A stretch of 64,000 bases of DNA from Tetrahymena thermophila SB210. Taxonomy: Eukaryota > Ciliophora > Oligohymenophorea > Hymenostomatida > Tetrahymenidae. Below, piece by piece: positions 52,530-64,000 of this stretch; the first letter of the stretch is position 1, and each line of letters starts with the position of its first letter. Location of the stretch: NCBI RefSeq assembly GCF_000189635.1, contig NW_002476422.1, positions 248,001 through 312,000 of the forward strand. Direction: 5' to 3'. The translations under genes were made by a program, and so were the position numbers. Below the pieces are notes generated by a model. It was given only the letters and a program-made list of their open reading frames with translations, was not told where the DNA came from and ran no database searches.

Positions 52530-54142
52530 ATCAATAAATATTTAATTAAAGATTAGCTAGCCAAAGTAAGATTTTGAGAGGATTATTTTTTTATCAAATT
52601 AATTAATTATTTATTCAACACATATAAAGTAATTTCGTTTTATAAATTAGATGCTTAATAATTTCTATGAATATTCCTAGAATAATTCAAAGAGGTTGAA
52701 TATTACATAAATTTCTGCAATTTATTATATTTATATTTGTAGATATTCAAATTCTTTAATAATTATTGATCAATAAATCTTATATTTGACTTTTAAAACA
52801 CAAAATAGTACATATTCAGTAGGACTTATTGTTATTGCTATTATTTTTATGTCAAGATTGGTTTTTGGTTTGCTTTGAAAATATATACAAATGCTACGTA
52901 AGACACTTCAGATACTCATAGCATCATAAGAAGATAACCACTGACGTATATTACGAAACTCTGATCTAATTTCTATTAATTAATATTCAAATTTTGACTC
53001 ATTTCAAATAGCAGTGACGTCAATACTGGTATTAAAAAATTATTTAGGATAAGTCTATTTATTAACAACTATCAAAAATTTTAATGAACGAACATAAAAA
53101 TTCAAATACTTTATTTTCAAACAAACATAAATATTTATATATTGATATGCAGATGAATGATTTGATAACTTTTTTTACCTTTTGCTATTAATTAACTTCT
53201 AAACGCATAGTTAAGTCACTCTAGAGATGCTAATTATTAATTTAAGTATTGTTCTTATATTATTTTTTACTTTTATTTTAAATAAAGTTAAAAAATTTTA
53301 AATTTACCACTCTGCACTTACTCATTTTTTGGTTAAATCTAAAGATCCATAAATTGAAAAGGATGAGACACCCATATATTTTTGAAGCAAATTAAACAAC
53401 TTTATTTTTGTAATAAAAAAGTAGTAAGAAAATATTAAACAAATAACTAATCAAAAAATTATATTAATCATAGTTAGAGTAGATAGATGTTAATGAAGAG
53501 GACAAAGACTTAACAAAATAAATATTAAAAAAATAAATTCATTAGTGAGAAAATTTTTATTTGCAGACTAATTGAATATTTTTTACTCTCTAATTTAAAA
53601 AATTTTAATTTTAAGAATATTTTCTCTCATCATATTAATTTATAATATTTAAATTTCAAAATTATAATAATATTATTTTAAATTTGTTTCAGGCTATATA
53701 ATATTCAAATTTTTATTAAGTAAATAAAAGAACTGAATTAGATAACAAATATTCTTAATTTTAAATAATAATTATTTTTTAAATTAAAGTATAAATTCTT
53801 CTTTATAAAATAGTTCATATAAAAATAATTATTCTAAAATTTAATTACTTAGTTTTTAAAAGATTTATAAAATATCTAAAGATTATTAAAATACAAATCA
53901 AGCAAGCAAGCAAAATATTTCTTATCATATAACAATATTTATTATTTTATAATTCAAAAATTAAGAAAATAAATAAAAAAATAAAATTTTAAACTAAATC
54001 AAATATTTTATGCTTAAACATTTAAGAAGTAAATTAAAAGGGTAAAATAATTTATTAAAAAATACAACAAACAAATAGAGATATAAATTTTAGTTAAATA
54101 AGGATAAATTAAATAATTGAATTAATAATATTATGATTTTTA
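52530..54142. other. Intergenic
   Basis: AT-rich spacer. A reverse-strand frame at 52526-53002, broken by a TGA, was examined and not accepted. Nothing else is recognised. Confidence 0.4.
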
Positions 54143-56671
54143 TCAAAGTTTATCAAGATAGTTGTTGAGTTCTGGTATTTTAGCATTCAAACCTTTTCTA
54201 ATTCTTATTTCATTGACGATCTTACCTGATTTTGATTCTGGGTCAAGTGGATTGCCTTAAACTACTTGCCAGTGACTGAATGAGAGAGCAGGTATAGCCT
54301 TACCTTGAGTGGCTGACTTCAGGGCTTAGTCTAGTCCAAAGCTTTCAGATACAGGGATGTGGGCTTATATCACAGAGAGTGTATCTTCATATTCTTCTCC
54401 AACAACTATACCTCTTCTCTTGTTTAAGACTGCATATATAGGGCCTTTGCTTTCGTCTGGAATTCTAATGTCGCATAAGTAAAATGGCTCCAGAATTTTA
54501 GGTTCACTCACATATTGGCAAGCCTTAAATAATCTTCTAGCAGCTGGTGTTATTTAATTGCTACGATGGTGAGCTGGATCTACATGTATTACTGCATCCA
54601 TAATGTTAAAACGAATATTTCTTAGGGGTTCATCACATAAAAGACCTTCCTTTGTACACCATTCGAAAGCTGTTATGATTGAAGGCTGAATGGCAGGCAT
54701 ACCTTATATACCAACTGTTTGGTTTACGATGCAATTAGTTGATTCCTTTTCTAGAGGACCGAAGCACCATATACGCTTTGCATCTTCTCTTTCCCATGAG
54801 TAATCATTCACCAAACTGTTGATTGTTTCTTAACTATTGATTTCCTGTATATTTATTTTGTTGCTTACAATAGCTGATCCTAATTCTTCATCTAGAGGTT
54901 CGCAAGTACCATATAAACGATTCAACTTATTTGCAGTCTTAGCAAGGCACATTTAAGAACTCTTATCACCTATGGTTTCTCTATACGATACAGTGGGCTG
55001 AGAAGCGACGATATTGATAGAATTGTGGGTGAAATCATTGAGCTTTTCTAGACAAATTTGGACGTGTAGCTCTCCACCACCAGCAACAACATAAGAACCT
55101 GTATTTTCATCAACTTCTACTTAAACAAGAGGGTCATACTTTTGAAGCATCTTAAGACCTTCAAGAAGACGTGGAAGATCTTGCTAGTTGGGAGTATTAA
55201 CAGCAACTCTCAATATAGGTGAAATCGTATATTTCATGTTTCTGATATTATGTGCTGTTTCAGAAGTTGTAAGAGTGCCTGTCTTAGTAAGTGCATTATC
55301 AACACCTAAAATGAGGACAGTACCTCCAGCTGGTACTGATTCGATAGGTTCGTGTTATTTACCCATCATCAAAAAGGTTCTCTAGATAGTTTTGATAAAG
55401 AGACCTTCCTTACTTCCTGGCTTGTAATCAGGGCCTTGAACTCTAACTTTCATTCCTTGAGAAATTGTACCACTGAATACTCTACCGAAAGCATAAAATC
55501 TGCTGAGATCTGCAGTTGGGACCATTTTTGAAACATAAAGCATAAGAGGTCCCTCAGAATTACATTCTCTCATGGCTGTGCAAGCCTCATCATCTGCAGG
55601 CCCTTCGTAGAGATACAAACTACGATACTTCATAGCTTCTTTAGGCGAAGGAAGGTGATCTTAGACCATTTCAAGTATAGCATCTGCTAAAGGTAACCAA
55701 GCTCTCATAGTTCTTTTGATTCTCTCTTGAACATCAACTTGTTTGAGTCTTTCTAATTCAGCTGTAGTTAAAATAGTAGAGAGGTTGAGCTTTTCAACCA
55801 TCTTAGATAGAACTTCTACATCTGCGCTTGAAGAAGCAGAGTAGTACTTATCTAAAGGAACTAAAACGAATTCAATGAAAGAGCGCAAAGCTTTCTTGTT
55901 TTAGTTATTAATTTTGGTTATTTCTGAGGTGAATGATTTGGTTTGAGAGTTAAAGTAGTTATCTCCCCATAACTTAGCCATTAAGGTTTCCTCCTTGGTT
56001 GAGAATTTTTGGCTGTAAATTCTTGCAAAAGTTTTTAAGGTGAATCCCCAACACTACTTACCAGAAGAGAAGGCAACGTTACCTAGTGAAGGATCTAAAG
56101 TGTAACCTCTGATAGAATCGTTTTCATGCATCTCTAAGATGGAATTAACTTTTGCTATAATCTTAACAAGTCTTTGATAAATATTTTCATAATCATCCTT
56201 AAGTTCACTAAAAAGCCTGTCTAGCTTATTAATTACAAGAACGGGTCGTATTCGCTCTTGGCAAGCCTGCCTTAGAACTGTTTCTGTCTGAACAGCAACA
56301 CCTTCAACAGCATCCACTACTACAAGAGCTCCATCAGTAACTCTTAAAGCAGCAGTGACTTCACCAGAAAAGTCAATATGACCAGGAGAATCAATCAAAT
56401 TAATGATACTCTCCTACTTGGTCACAGTATTTTGATAGTATAAGGAAACTCCAGTAGACTTAATGGTGATGCCCATTTCTTACTCCTTAGGGTCAGTATC
56501 CATCAAACATGCTTTACCAGCGTTGTTTTCAGATATGATACCAGCTCTAGCTAATAAGGAATCAGTTAAAGTAGTCTTACCATGATCAACGTGGGCTATG
56601 ACAGACATATTTCTGATTTGGTTAGGGTTCATCATGAGTTCTCTTATCTTCTCAATTTAGAGAGTCTTCAT
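54143..56671 (-). CDS. Divergent elongation factor 2 (eEF2) paralogue
   Basis: A single reverse-strand exon, ATG 56671 to TGA 54145-54143, 842 residues, the normal eEF2 length. Domain I has [15 protein letters not shown] (27-39, P-loop), GITIKST (67-73), [20 protein letters not shown] and NKLDR. Domains II-V follow in order ([50 protein letters not shown]), ending LDKL like canonical eEF2. eEF2 is the GTPase that drives ribosomal translocation. Several usually invariant spots differ. The regulatory Thr of the FTDTRKDEQERG block is Met ([12 protein letters not shown]), and the Arg before GITIKS is Met. The diphthamide-loop IHRGGGQ is AHHRSNQ, keeping the modified His position but not the glycines. 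It is therefore probably a specialised paralogue rather than the main eEF2. Many in-frame TAA/TAG codons sit at Gln positions. Confidence 0.92.
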
Positions 56672-58675
56672 TATTTGATATTTTCTCTTTAGTGTTTTTG
56701 TAAATAATTTGCTAGCTTATTGCTCTTTTTTTTAGTGGTTTTTATTGTTTTAATGTATTAATTAATTGCCTTCAATAATATGCTTGATAGTAAAGGTTTT
56801 AAAGAAAAGAATATTTGACTATTTTATTTAATAATAGATGAAAATATTTAGAACTGTTGATTTCTGAAATAAATATAAATAATTCTTTTCATCTATATAT
56901 ATTCAAATAAATTAATTAAGATACTGCTAATGTTAAAAAAAGTAAATTTTAATTAGGAGTTAAGCAAATAAAATTGAAAATAGATTCTGATTTATTAATT
57001 AATTAATTTCAGAAATACCATCTGATGAAATCTGTTTGAGTTAATAATAATTCTTTTCAATAGAAAAAAAATATTGCTGATCAAATCCATTTTTTTTATA
57101 TAATAATTCTTTTGAAATTTTATAATTAAATTGAAAAATGCTTAGAAATTAAAAATAAATTCGACTATAAAATTAATCTTCATTCTAAATGAGTTAAATA
57201 ATAATAATAAAATCATCAAATTCTCTTTTATGTTTTGAATATTTCATTAAAATAATCTCATTTTTTGAGTAAATTGATTTAAAAAATAATAGATCCTTCA
57301 TTCATTCATTAACAAATAAGAAAGCTAAAAAGGATAGAAAAACTATGCTTAGAAGTTAAAAATTAATTCGACTATAAAATTAATCTTCATTCTAAATGAG
57401 TTAAATAATAATAATAAAATCATCAAATTCTCTTTTATGTTTTGAATATTTCATTAAAATAATCTCATTTTTTGAGTAAATTGATTTAAAAAATAATAGA
57501 TCCTTCATTCATTAACAAATAAGAAAGCTAAAAATGATAGAAAAATTAAATTGAAAATTTTGATTAAAATATTTTACTTTTTATTTTTTTATTACTTAAC
57601 ATTATTATAAAAAGTCATTTAAATTAAAGATATATCTATTATATTATAAAATCAAATAGCATTCAATACTAATCGCATAAAAAATGAATAATTGGTTAAT
57701 ATAATTCACCTTTTATATGAATAAATTTCTTATGACAACTCGTCACATATTATCCCAATATCAATTCAGCTATTTATCTTGCTAATCTATAAGTTTATAA
57801 GTATCAAATTTTAAAAGTAATTGCTTTCATGTTTAATATCTCTCCCAAGTTTAAGAAACCCTTTATCCAAAATTAGCTAATTAGAGGAATCTTAAAGGAG
57901 AGGGTATAACAATATGTTAGTTTTTTATTAATGATTAACTTTTAAAATTAATATAAATTGTTGTATTTTTAAAAAAAGTATTTTATTCAGCAAAATGTTT
58001 AAATATTGTAAATATATTGAATTTGTGTTAATATTTTTAAAAATATTTAAATTTTGATCAAATAAATTAGCTAAATGCTATAATAAATTATGGTATTATA
58101 ATTTCAATAGCGCTTTTATTAATTAATTCATCGAATTAATTAATTTTAAATTACAAGGATAAATTAATATCAAAAAGCCAAAAATCCTTTGCCTTTTTTA
58201 TTCATATTTATTTAACTTGAAATAAGGTTTTTATTTTCTCAATCTAAAGAAATAATAAATCTAAGTATTTTTTATAACTTATTTTATTTAAATGTCAATT
58301 AAAATCTTGAATTGAATGAATTTAGTAACCGTCTAAGTTAAATAATCTGATATAAATAAAAGTATTTAACTAAATAAGTATTTAATTTTATTATGTTTTC
58401 ACATGTATTTTTTAAGAATTTAGATTATTTATGACGTTCGCCATATTCTTTGATTAGTTAATTACTTTTTCTCTTCAATTAATTGATAGTTTTTTTTTGT
58501 CTTAAAATAAATAATATGCAAAAATGCATTTAAAATGTTTTGAATTTTAATAAACAAGAATTAAAAAAATGAAAAATCATAACTCAACAAATAGTTTTGA
58601 TAAAAATCTATATTTTAAATTTTTTAGATTTCATATTTATAAAAGATCTATTTTTAGTATATGCAATAAAAGTCT
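56672..58675. other. Intergenic upstream of eEF2, with a tandem duplication
   Basis: AT-rich region between the eEF2 gene and the next reverse-strand gene. It contains a near-perfect 207-bp tandem duplication, listed separately. No further exon is recognised. Confidence 0.4.
57139..57545. repeat. Near-perfect 207-bp direct tandem repeat
   Basis: Copy 1 is 57139-57345 and copy 2 is 57346-57545. Both begin ATGCTTAGAA and share long identical blocks (TTCGACTATAAAATTAATCT, then ATTTCATTAAAATAATCTCA). They differ by a few substitutions and one missing ATTC. The repeat is non-coding, about 470-870 bp upstream of the eEF2 start. High identity implies a recent duplication. Confidence 0.85.
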
Positions 58676-59626
58676 TCATTTTCTGTTTGATCTAAGAGCA
58701 TTTTTAGATTTTTTTGACTCTTTATTATCAATAACTGTGATATATCCTTCTCTCTCTAGGAAGGCAAATTCAAATTTGTCGAGACAAGAAACGCTTTTGT
58801 TAAAAATAACGGTCTTACCTTTGTAATTTTCAAGATTATACACAGTAATCTTATTGAATCCATCAGGGATTACAACACTCTTAATTACAGGGATTTTGAC
58901 AGAAGGGACACTTTAACAGTAAGATGATGAATCTCCCTTGTAATCACATTGAGAGTAAACTGTAGGGCATTTAACAGATGGGATAGGTACTACTACTACA
59001 TTGGTATCTCTTGTATCAAAGTTGTTTTCTCTGTAAGCACCAGATCCAGCTTAAATCCAAAGAATTTTGACTTCTACTTTATCACTTCCTTTAAGGCCTG
59101 AATTAGGACCTACGATTACTTAATAGAAATTAGACTTGGTATGTCTAGCTAATTAATTGCTGTAACCTCCTTAACCTTTTCCAGCTGCGTTTTAAACCCA
59201 ACCATAAGTCTTTGTTGTTTTAGGATTGTAGCCCTAGTAAATGAAGAACCATTATCCAAAACTATCACCTTGGTTCAAATAAGAATGTTAAACTTTAGGG
59301 TCGTAATTCTAAGCATCATAAGTCTCGAACATAACTTTGTTATCTTGGACAAAAGACTTCAAAACTCTATCACCAAGAGTATTAGAATTTATGTCTTTGT
59401 TAGCAGATAAACGGAATACTTAAACTTCACTATTAACCCAACTTGGTATTCTGATCCATCCATAAACAGCGAATTCTAATTCATCGTTCCATTAGTTTTC
59501 GAATGTTTTAATATAGGGTACTGAGTTACCAGCAGCTATAGTAAAATCAGTGACAACTACTGTTTAAGCGTAGCAGGCGCTTAGGGTCAATCCTAAGATA
59601 ACAAATATTAAATTAGCCTTTCTCAT
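58676..59626 (-). CDS. Secreted protein with beta/gamma-crystallin-like C-terminus (granule-protein-like)
   Basis: A single reverse-strand exon of 316 codons. The signal peptide is obvious: basic MRK, hydrophobic core LIFVILGLTLSA, cut near CYAQ. The middle (about 25-200) is a Gly/Tyr/Trp-rich beta-type region (FAVYGWIRIPSW, GWVQNAAGKGQGGYSNQ). The last ~110 residues have SQCDYKGDSSSYC and ENYKGKTVIFNKSVSC, the Y-x-G hairpin signatures of beta/gamma-crystallin folds, with paired cysteines. Tetrahymena dense-core secretory granules are known to contain proteins that end in such a crystallin domain, so a granule-cargo role is likely by analogy. Codon use is clean and GC-richer than its surroundings, which fits strong expression. 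The tail after the domain is short and basic. Confidence 0.8.
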
Positions 59627-61302
59627 TATTTTTTTGCTAAACAATTTATCTTTATCTATATCAATATAAGATTATATTTTTAATTTATTATCTGATTTTA
59701 GCACTAATCTCATCAAATTAAATATCAAAAAATCAAAAACTTTCATATGCTTAATTACTGCTTTAATAATAGTATAAAACAGAAGCATTTTTGCTAAAAA
59801 CGAATTATAATTAAAAACAATTTATCCAAACAGTATAGGTATTTCTTAAGTTTAATACAGGGATATTTTGATTCCAGTAAATTCAAATTATCGTTTTTTA
59901 AAAAAGCGAAGAAAAATACAATATTTTAGGGAAGAAATACATAAACTGTGTAGATATTTTTAGATGTAGCATTGAATGAATAAGTAATTTTTAGGCTTTT
60001 ACTTCATTTTTTTTTCAGAATTTTTGTTTGAATTGGATGTATTTAATACATTAATTAATTTGAATAAAGCATGAATGTACTGTTTTTTAGATCCAATAGC
60101 TAAGTAAAAACACATATTATTTTTAATTAAAAAATTACAAGTAAATGCTATTTTCTATTTTGAAAAAAATATAAGCTTATCCAAAATCTAAATCTTTCAA
60201 TTTGGTAAGATTAAAAAATATCTCAAACTTGGATTCTATCAAATACTTTTATTTTAAATATCTTATGATATTCGTGTATTTTAAATCAATCTGAAACTTT
60301 ATGAAATAATCTACCAATATTGATAAAGAAAAAATCTAATCTTATTTTAAAAACTCCTTACACTTGAATTGATCCTGTTAAATTGTAAGAAGCACTTAAA
60401 AATTTTGAATTTAATATTTTAGTAAATTTGAATTTAAAAAAATATTATTTTTATACTAATAATAAGAAAATATTTTTTTAAATTGATTTAAATAATGGGA
60501 ATAAAATTATTTAAATGTTCAATTAAAATACATGCAAATTAATTAATAAAGTTGATATTAAAGCCAAGCGCTAGAATAAAAAATGCTAACACTTGAAATT
60601 ATCTTTTTAAATTCTATTATAATCATTTTCAATTTTAATCTTTTAGTTTGTATTTGAATAAAAAACAGTTTATTGATACAGATAATTTGATAATATTTTA
60701 TTTAATAAATACACTTGTATTTTATGAAAATTAAAATATGTAAATTTTCAATAACAACAATAAATCATTATTAATTCATATTATTCAAATTAAATCTAAA
60801 CCCTAAATAATAAAAAATATTATAATTGTTTATCTTTTGAATAGAATTCGAATAAAATATTTTTCATTAATATAAATAATTCAATATTTAATACACTTAC
60901 TTATACTTTATGAGAATAAAAAAACTATTAAAAGTATTAAATTCAAAAAATCCTAATTAATTAATTGATATCATAATAATAATAATAATAAATATATTCA
61001 TAATTTTAATATATTGTAAACATTCAAAAAAAGAAGACTTTATTTAATGGAAATTGATTTTTACTATTTATTTTTAGTTTAAATTATAATTTTTAAAAAT
61101 TGAAATTTGATAAAAATTTTAAAAAAATCTCATATCAGTATATTCAAAAATCTTTTGTCATAAATCCTTAAATTGCTTAAATGCATTAAAGGTTTGTTAA
61201 TAACAAGGAATAAATCTTATCTAAAGAAAAAATAAAAGAAATGTGAAAAAATTCTATAAATATAAGAACCTGATATTGATGTTGATAATTACTTACTTGG
61301 AG
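59627..61302. other. Intergenic
   Basis: AT-rich region; nothing supportable except the promoter space of the reverse-strand secreted-protein gene. Confidence 0.4.
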
Positions 61303-61476
61303 TCATTTTTGATCTCCTTGGAGTTCTAGAGAAATCTCCATAGCTTTTTTAAAGGCAATTTAGATTAGTCCTGTTCTTGCTGATGCCTAATAATCCCTAG
61401 GAAATATTTTAAATTAATTACGGAAATTAGAAAAGGCAAATGATTTCTTTGAAATTGCAAACCAGTTAAAATCACT
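61303..61476 (-). CDS. Short orphan coding-like ORF
   Basis: A reverse-strand frame between two TGA codons reads DFNWFAISKKSFAFSNFRN and PRDYQASARTGLIQIAFKKA, ending LQGDQK and TGA at 61305-61303. Composition is protein-like and G/C is locally raised, but there is no ATG, no clear acceptor and no recognised family. It may be the last exon of an unseen gene or a relic. Confidence 0.3.
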
Positions 61477-62040
61477 TCAAAAAGCTTCAAACATTTTAAG
61501 AAAATGATCCAAAAAATAAATTAATAATAATCTAATGACTTTCTTGATTAAAAATAATAGCTTCATTTAACTTTGTTTTGTTTTTCATTTTTGTCAGTTT
61601 TTATTTTTAACATGATCTAACATTTTTTAAAAAATATAAATTTTAAGCTATTAAATTCAAACTTAATAATACTTAAAACATAAAAATTAATAGAAATGCT
61701 AAATTATTTAAAATAATTGGAAATAATGCCAATTATGTAAATTGTAATGTAATTATTTTTGTCCTAAAATAATCATTCTAAATACCTATCAATAAAAAAA
61801 ACATAAATATTAATACATAATTTTATATAATTTAATATCAATATGATACTTTATTTTTTTTTAAAGAGTAGTTCAATTTATGTAATTGTTTTTGCCATTA
61901 GTCAAAGATTTTAAAACCAAAGTATCAAATCTGATCTCTTTTTATTACGAATAGAAATGTTTATTTTAAAAAAAAATGACTTATCAACTGAATTAAGTAA
62001 ATATTTTTTTGACAAAAGTTTCTTTTAATCAACATTTAGT
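61477..62040. other. Intergenic
   Basis: AT-rich spacer downstream of the right-edge gene; nothing recognised. Confidence 0.4.
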
Positions 62041-64000
62041 TCATTCATAGCTATTCTTTAGCATAAAAATTCTATGTTCAATAAAAATTATTATTTCTCC
62101 ATTATCTAGCTAACAAACATTAGGAATGTTCTATGAATAACTATTTTAATTATCAGCCTATTCTTTAGATTATTTGTCATATTTAAGGTTGAAAAATTCT
62201 AAAGTTTAGTTTTTTTGATTTAAAACTGAAAGGATTACTTGTTTCGTAACATAGTCTGAGTGTATATACTAGTAATAGTGATATTCTCCTTTGTATAAAA
62301 TATTATTAGATAATTTACCATTTATGTAAATAAAGTATTCTTTAAGTCTAGCATCTTAGAATGGTTGTAGATATTGGAGATTAATTACTTTTTTCACTTC
62401 AAATTTCTTATTTCTATCAAACTTAACTATCTAGCTACCATTATTTAGAAGTACTAATGTATGTCTTTTACTTTACAATATACTATTTTATAAAGTATAG
62501 TTAACTTTATGCATATTTATAAACTTATATTTAAGTTTAACCAAATCAAACGAATAAAAGGCAATGTAATTTTGATTGCAAATCTAATTATTAAAGATCA
62601 GGATAAATTGTTTAGTTTCTTTATCAAAAGTAGAAACTATGTTCTTAGTGTAATCAGATAAGCGAACTGATTCTTTTATCATTTATTTAATGCTGAAATT
62701 ATACACTCCAAATAATTTGTTTTCGCTTTCTAAATAAACTATAGGTATATAAATATTATTTTCGGAGTCTGTTTCAAATTTAGAAAAGCACAAAATTTAA
62801 GTTTTGAGAGACTCAATATCGTTTATATTTGAATCTTTTTATTTTGTGGGCATAATTACATTTAAACTGTAATAGTATTCCATGTAATTAATTGAAATTT
62901 TGCGAATTATTATCATTTCAAACTTAAATTTATTGTAATGGTATAATAATATGCTATTCTTATCCATTTAATTATATTCATCTTAAAAATAGAATTGAAA
63001 CTCAAGATTTTATTTTATAACTTAATTTTAATTCAATTCATGGAGAGTAAAGCGATCACTCCATTAGAAAATAATTAACTCTGAGTTCATGTTTTATTAG
63101 GCTTTTTAGTCATTAGATTAAATTAATTCTTCAAGATAAAAAGATTGTTTTTTATTCTTCTAGAAAAAACCTATAAAATCTTAATTATCACTACGAATGA
63201 AGCATGGATAAGTAATGCAGTCATCTTTGAGTAAAGGTGGAAATTATTATAAAATTCTTAAATGTTATGATATTTAATTTTTATCTTCATAAATTTATGT
63301 GAAACTATATTCGTAATTTTTATCTCCTTTTTTCTTGCATATATTTAACTAACAAGTTACCATGTCAGATTAAAATCGGTAAATATTCCTCAATTAAATA
63401 AATGTCTTATTTTTTAAAACAAATATTTTCTCAACAAACCTTTATTTTAATTACTAATTTAGATTGTTTAATTCATCTTTTATTTTCAATTTTTATTTAT
63501 GAAACAAATTTTATTCTTTCCAATCTACTAAACGAATTACTTTACCTTCTTAATTAAATAAAAATGTCCAATTTGAAAATTCTTTCTTTTATCTATTCTC
63601 GATTTAAATTGGTAAAACACAGACTTGTACTTTATAATGACCTTGGTAAACAGTATTTATCTCAAAATTAAATTTTGTTTTTCTTATTATTTTAAGATTA
63701 AATGCATTTAGCTAATAAATTATATTATCTATTACTGAAAACAGAATTAATTTATCTTATTTATCATTTTCATAACCGATTAGGTTCTCCTTATCACAGT
63801 CTTTAAAATAATAATTGAATTCACTATTTGTAATAGGAAGAAGTCTTAGTAAAAAATTGAATTTTTCTTCAAATAATCTTTAAGTTACTTGCTTCTAACT
63901 TATATCTATCTTCAAAAGTAAGTATTGGTGTTGATAATAAATGATTTCATCTTCATAATAATCTATATAACTTTCAAAATTATCAAAATCACCATCTTAG
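62041..64000 (-). CDS. Unknown protein, 3' part (gene runs off the right edge)
   Basis: A continuous reverse-strand frame enters at the right edge (first full codon 63999-63997) and ends at TGA 62043-62041, about 652 residues with no intron. The sequence is rich in Lys, Asn, Tyr, Phe and Gln, with regularly spaced short hydrophobic strands such as LILFSVIDNIIYQLNAF, NIYIPIVYLESENKLFGVYN and HTLVLLNNGSQIVKF. Alternating strands and polar loops suggest an all-beta, possibly propeller-like fold, but I cannot identify repeats with confidence. No membrane segment, signal or catalytic motif is seen. The N-terminus lies outside the window. A 652-codon frame without TGA in AT-rich DNA strongly supports a real gene. 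Confidence 0.7.

Noticed and set aside
52526..53002. Reverse frame with a hydrophobic start, an in-frame TGA, and 129 more codons reaching the hydrolase start; considered as a selenoprotein or two-exon gene
   Set aside because: No selenoprotein context or defendable intron; the second part has random AT-rich composition and overlaps the hydrolase ATG.

Overview
The window reads as macronuclear DNA of a Tetrahymena-like oligohymenophorean ciliate. It is very AT-rich, its introns are short, AT-rich and GT-AG, and recognisable proteins are continuous only if TAA and TAG mean glutamine and TGA is the only stop. The elongation factor 2 gene, for example, is one 842-codon frame with many in-frame TAA/TAG codons. 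A standard-code reading breaks every gene here, so all models below use the ciliate code and were spliced by hand. No telomere repeat, rRNA, tRNA or CRISPR array was found.

Layout. 1-3.5 kb (-): 5' part of a large Q/N-rich protein, running off the left edge. 4.9-7.0 kb (+): leucine-rich-repeat (LRR) gene A. 8.6-10.3 kb (-): MATE transporter. 11.4-14.3 kb (+): LRR gene B. 15.0-17.8 kb (-): Na+/H+ exchanger. 18.1-23.4 kb: a relic zone with a broken non-LTR retrotransposon endonuclease fragment, a Cys-rich relic, a tandem array of LRR exon-intron units (-) and an isolated LRR fragment. 24.0-26.6 kb (+): B-box-like, coiled-coil, LRR protein. 28.0-30.4 and 31.8-35.4 kb (+): a coiled-coil protein and a 1190-residue Q/N/S-rich protein. 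36.1-38.1 kb (+): probable single-span membrane protein. 39.2 kb (+): small hypothetical ORF. 40.2-43.9 kb (+): ankyrin-AGC kinase. 45.6-46.2 kb (+): degenerate Rab-like protein. 48.3-50.3 kb (+): cytochrome P450. 51.0-52.5 kb (-): alpha/beta hydrolase. 54.1-56.7 kb (-): divergent eEF2 paralogue. 58.7-59.6 kb (-): secreted protein with a beta/gamma-crystallin-like end. 62.0-64 kb (-): 3' part of an unknown gene, cut by the right edge.

The most striking theme is the LRR genes. Genes A and B are built almost entirely from 90-nt exons, one repeat per exon, and nearly every intron is phase 2, so any exon can be added or lost without breaking the frame. The reverse-strand array at 19.6-21.7 kb shows the same 90-nt phase-2 exon in near-identical direct-repeat units of about 390 bp. 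Some units have lost their exon or had it replaced. Decayed LRR exons lie in an intron of gene B and between genes. Together this looks like an LRR family caught growing and decaying by exon-unit duplication. The other genes are unrelated single genes, typical of ciliate macronuclear gene order, with no operon logic.
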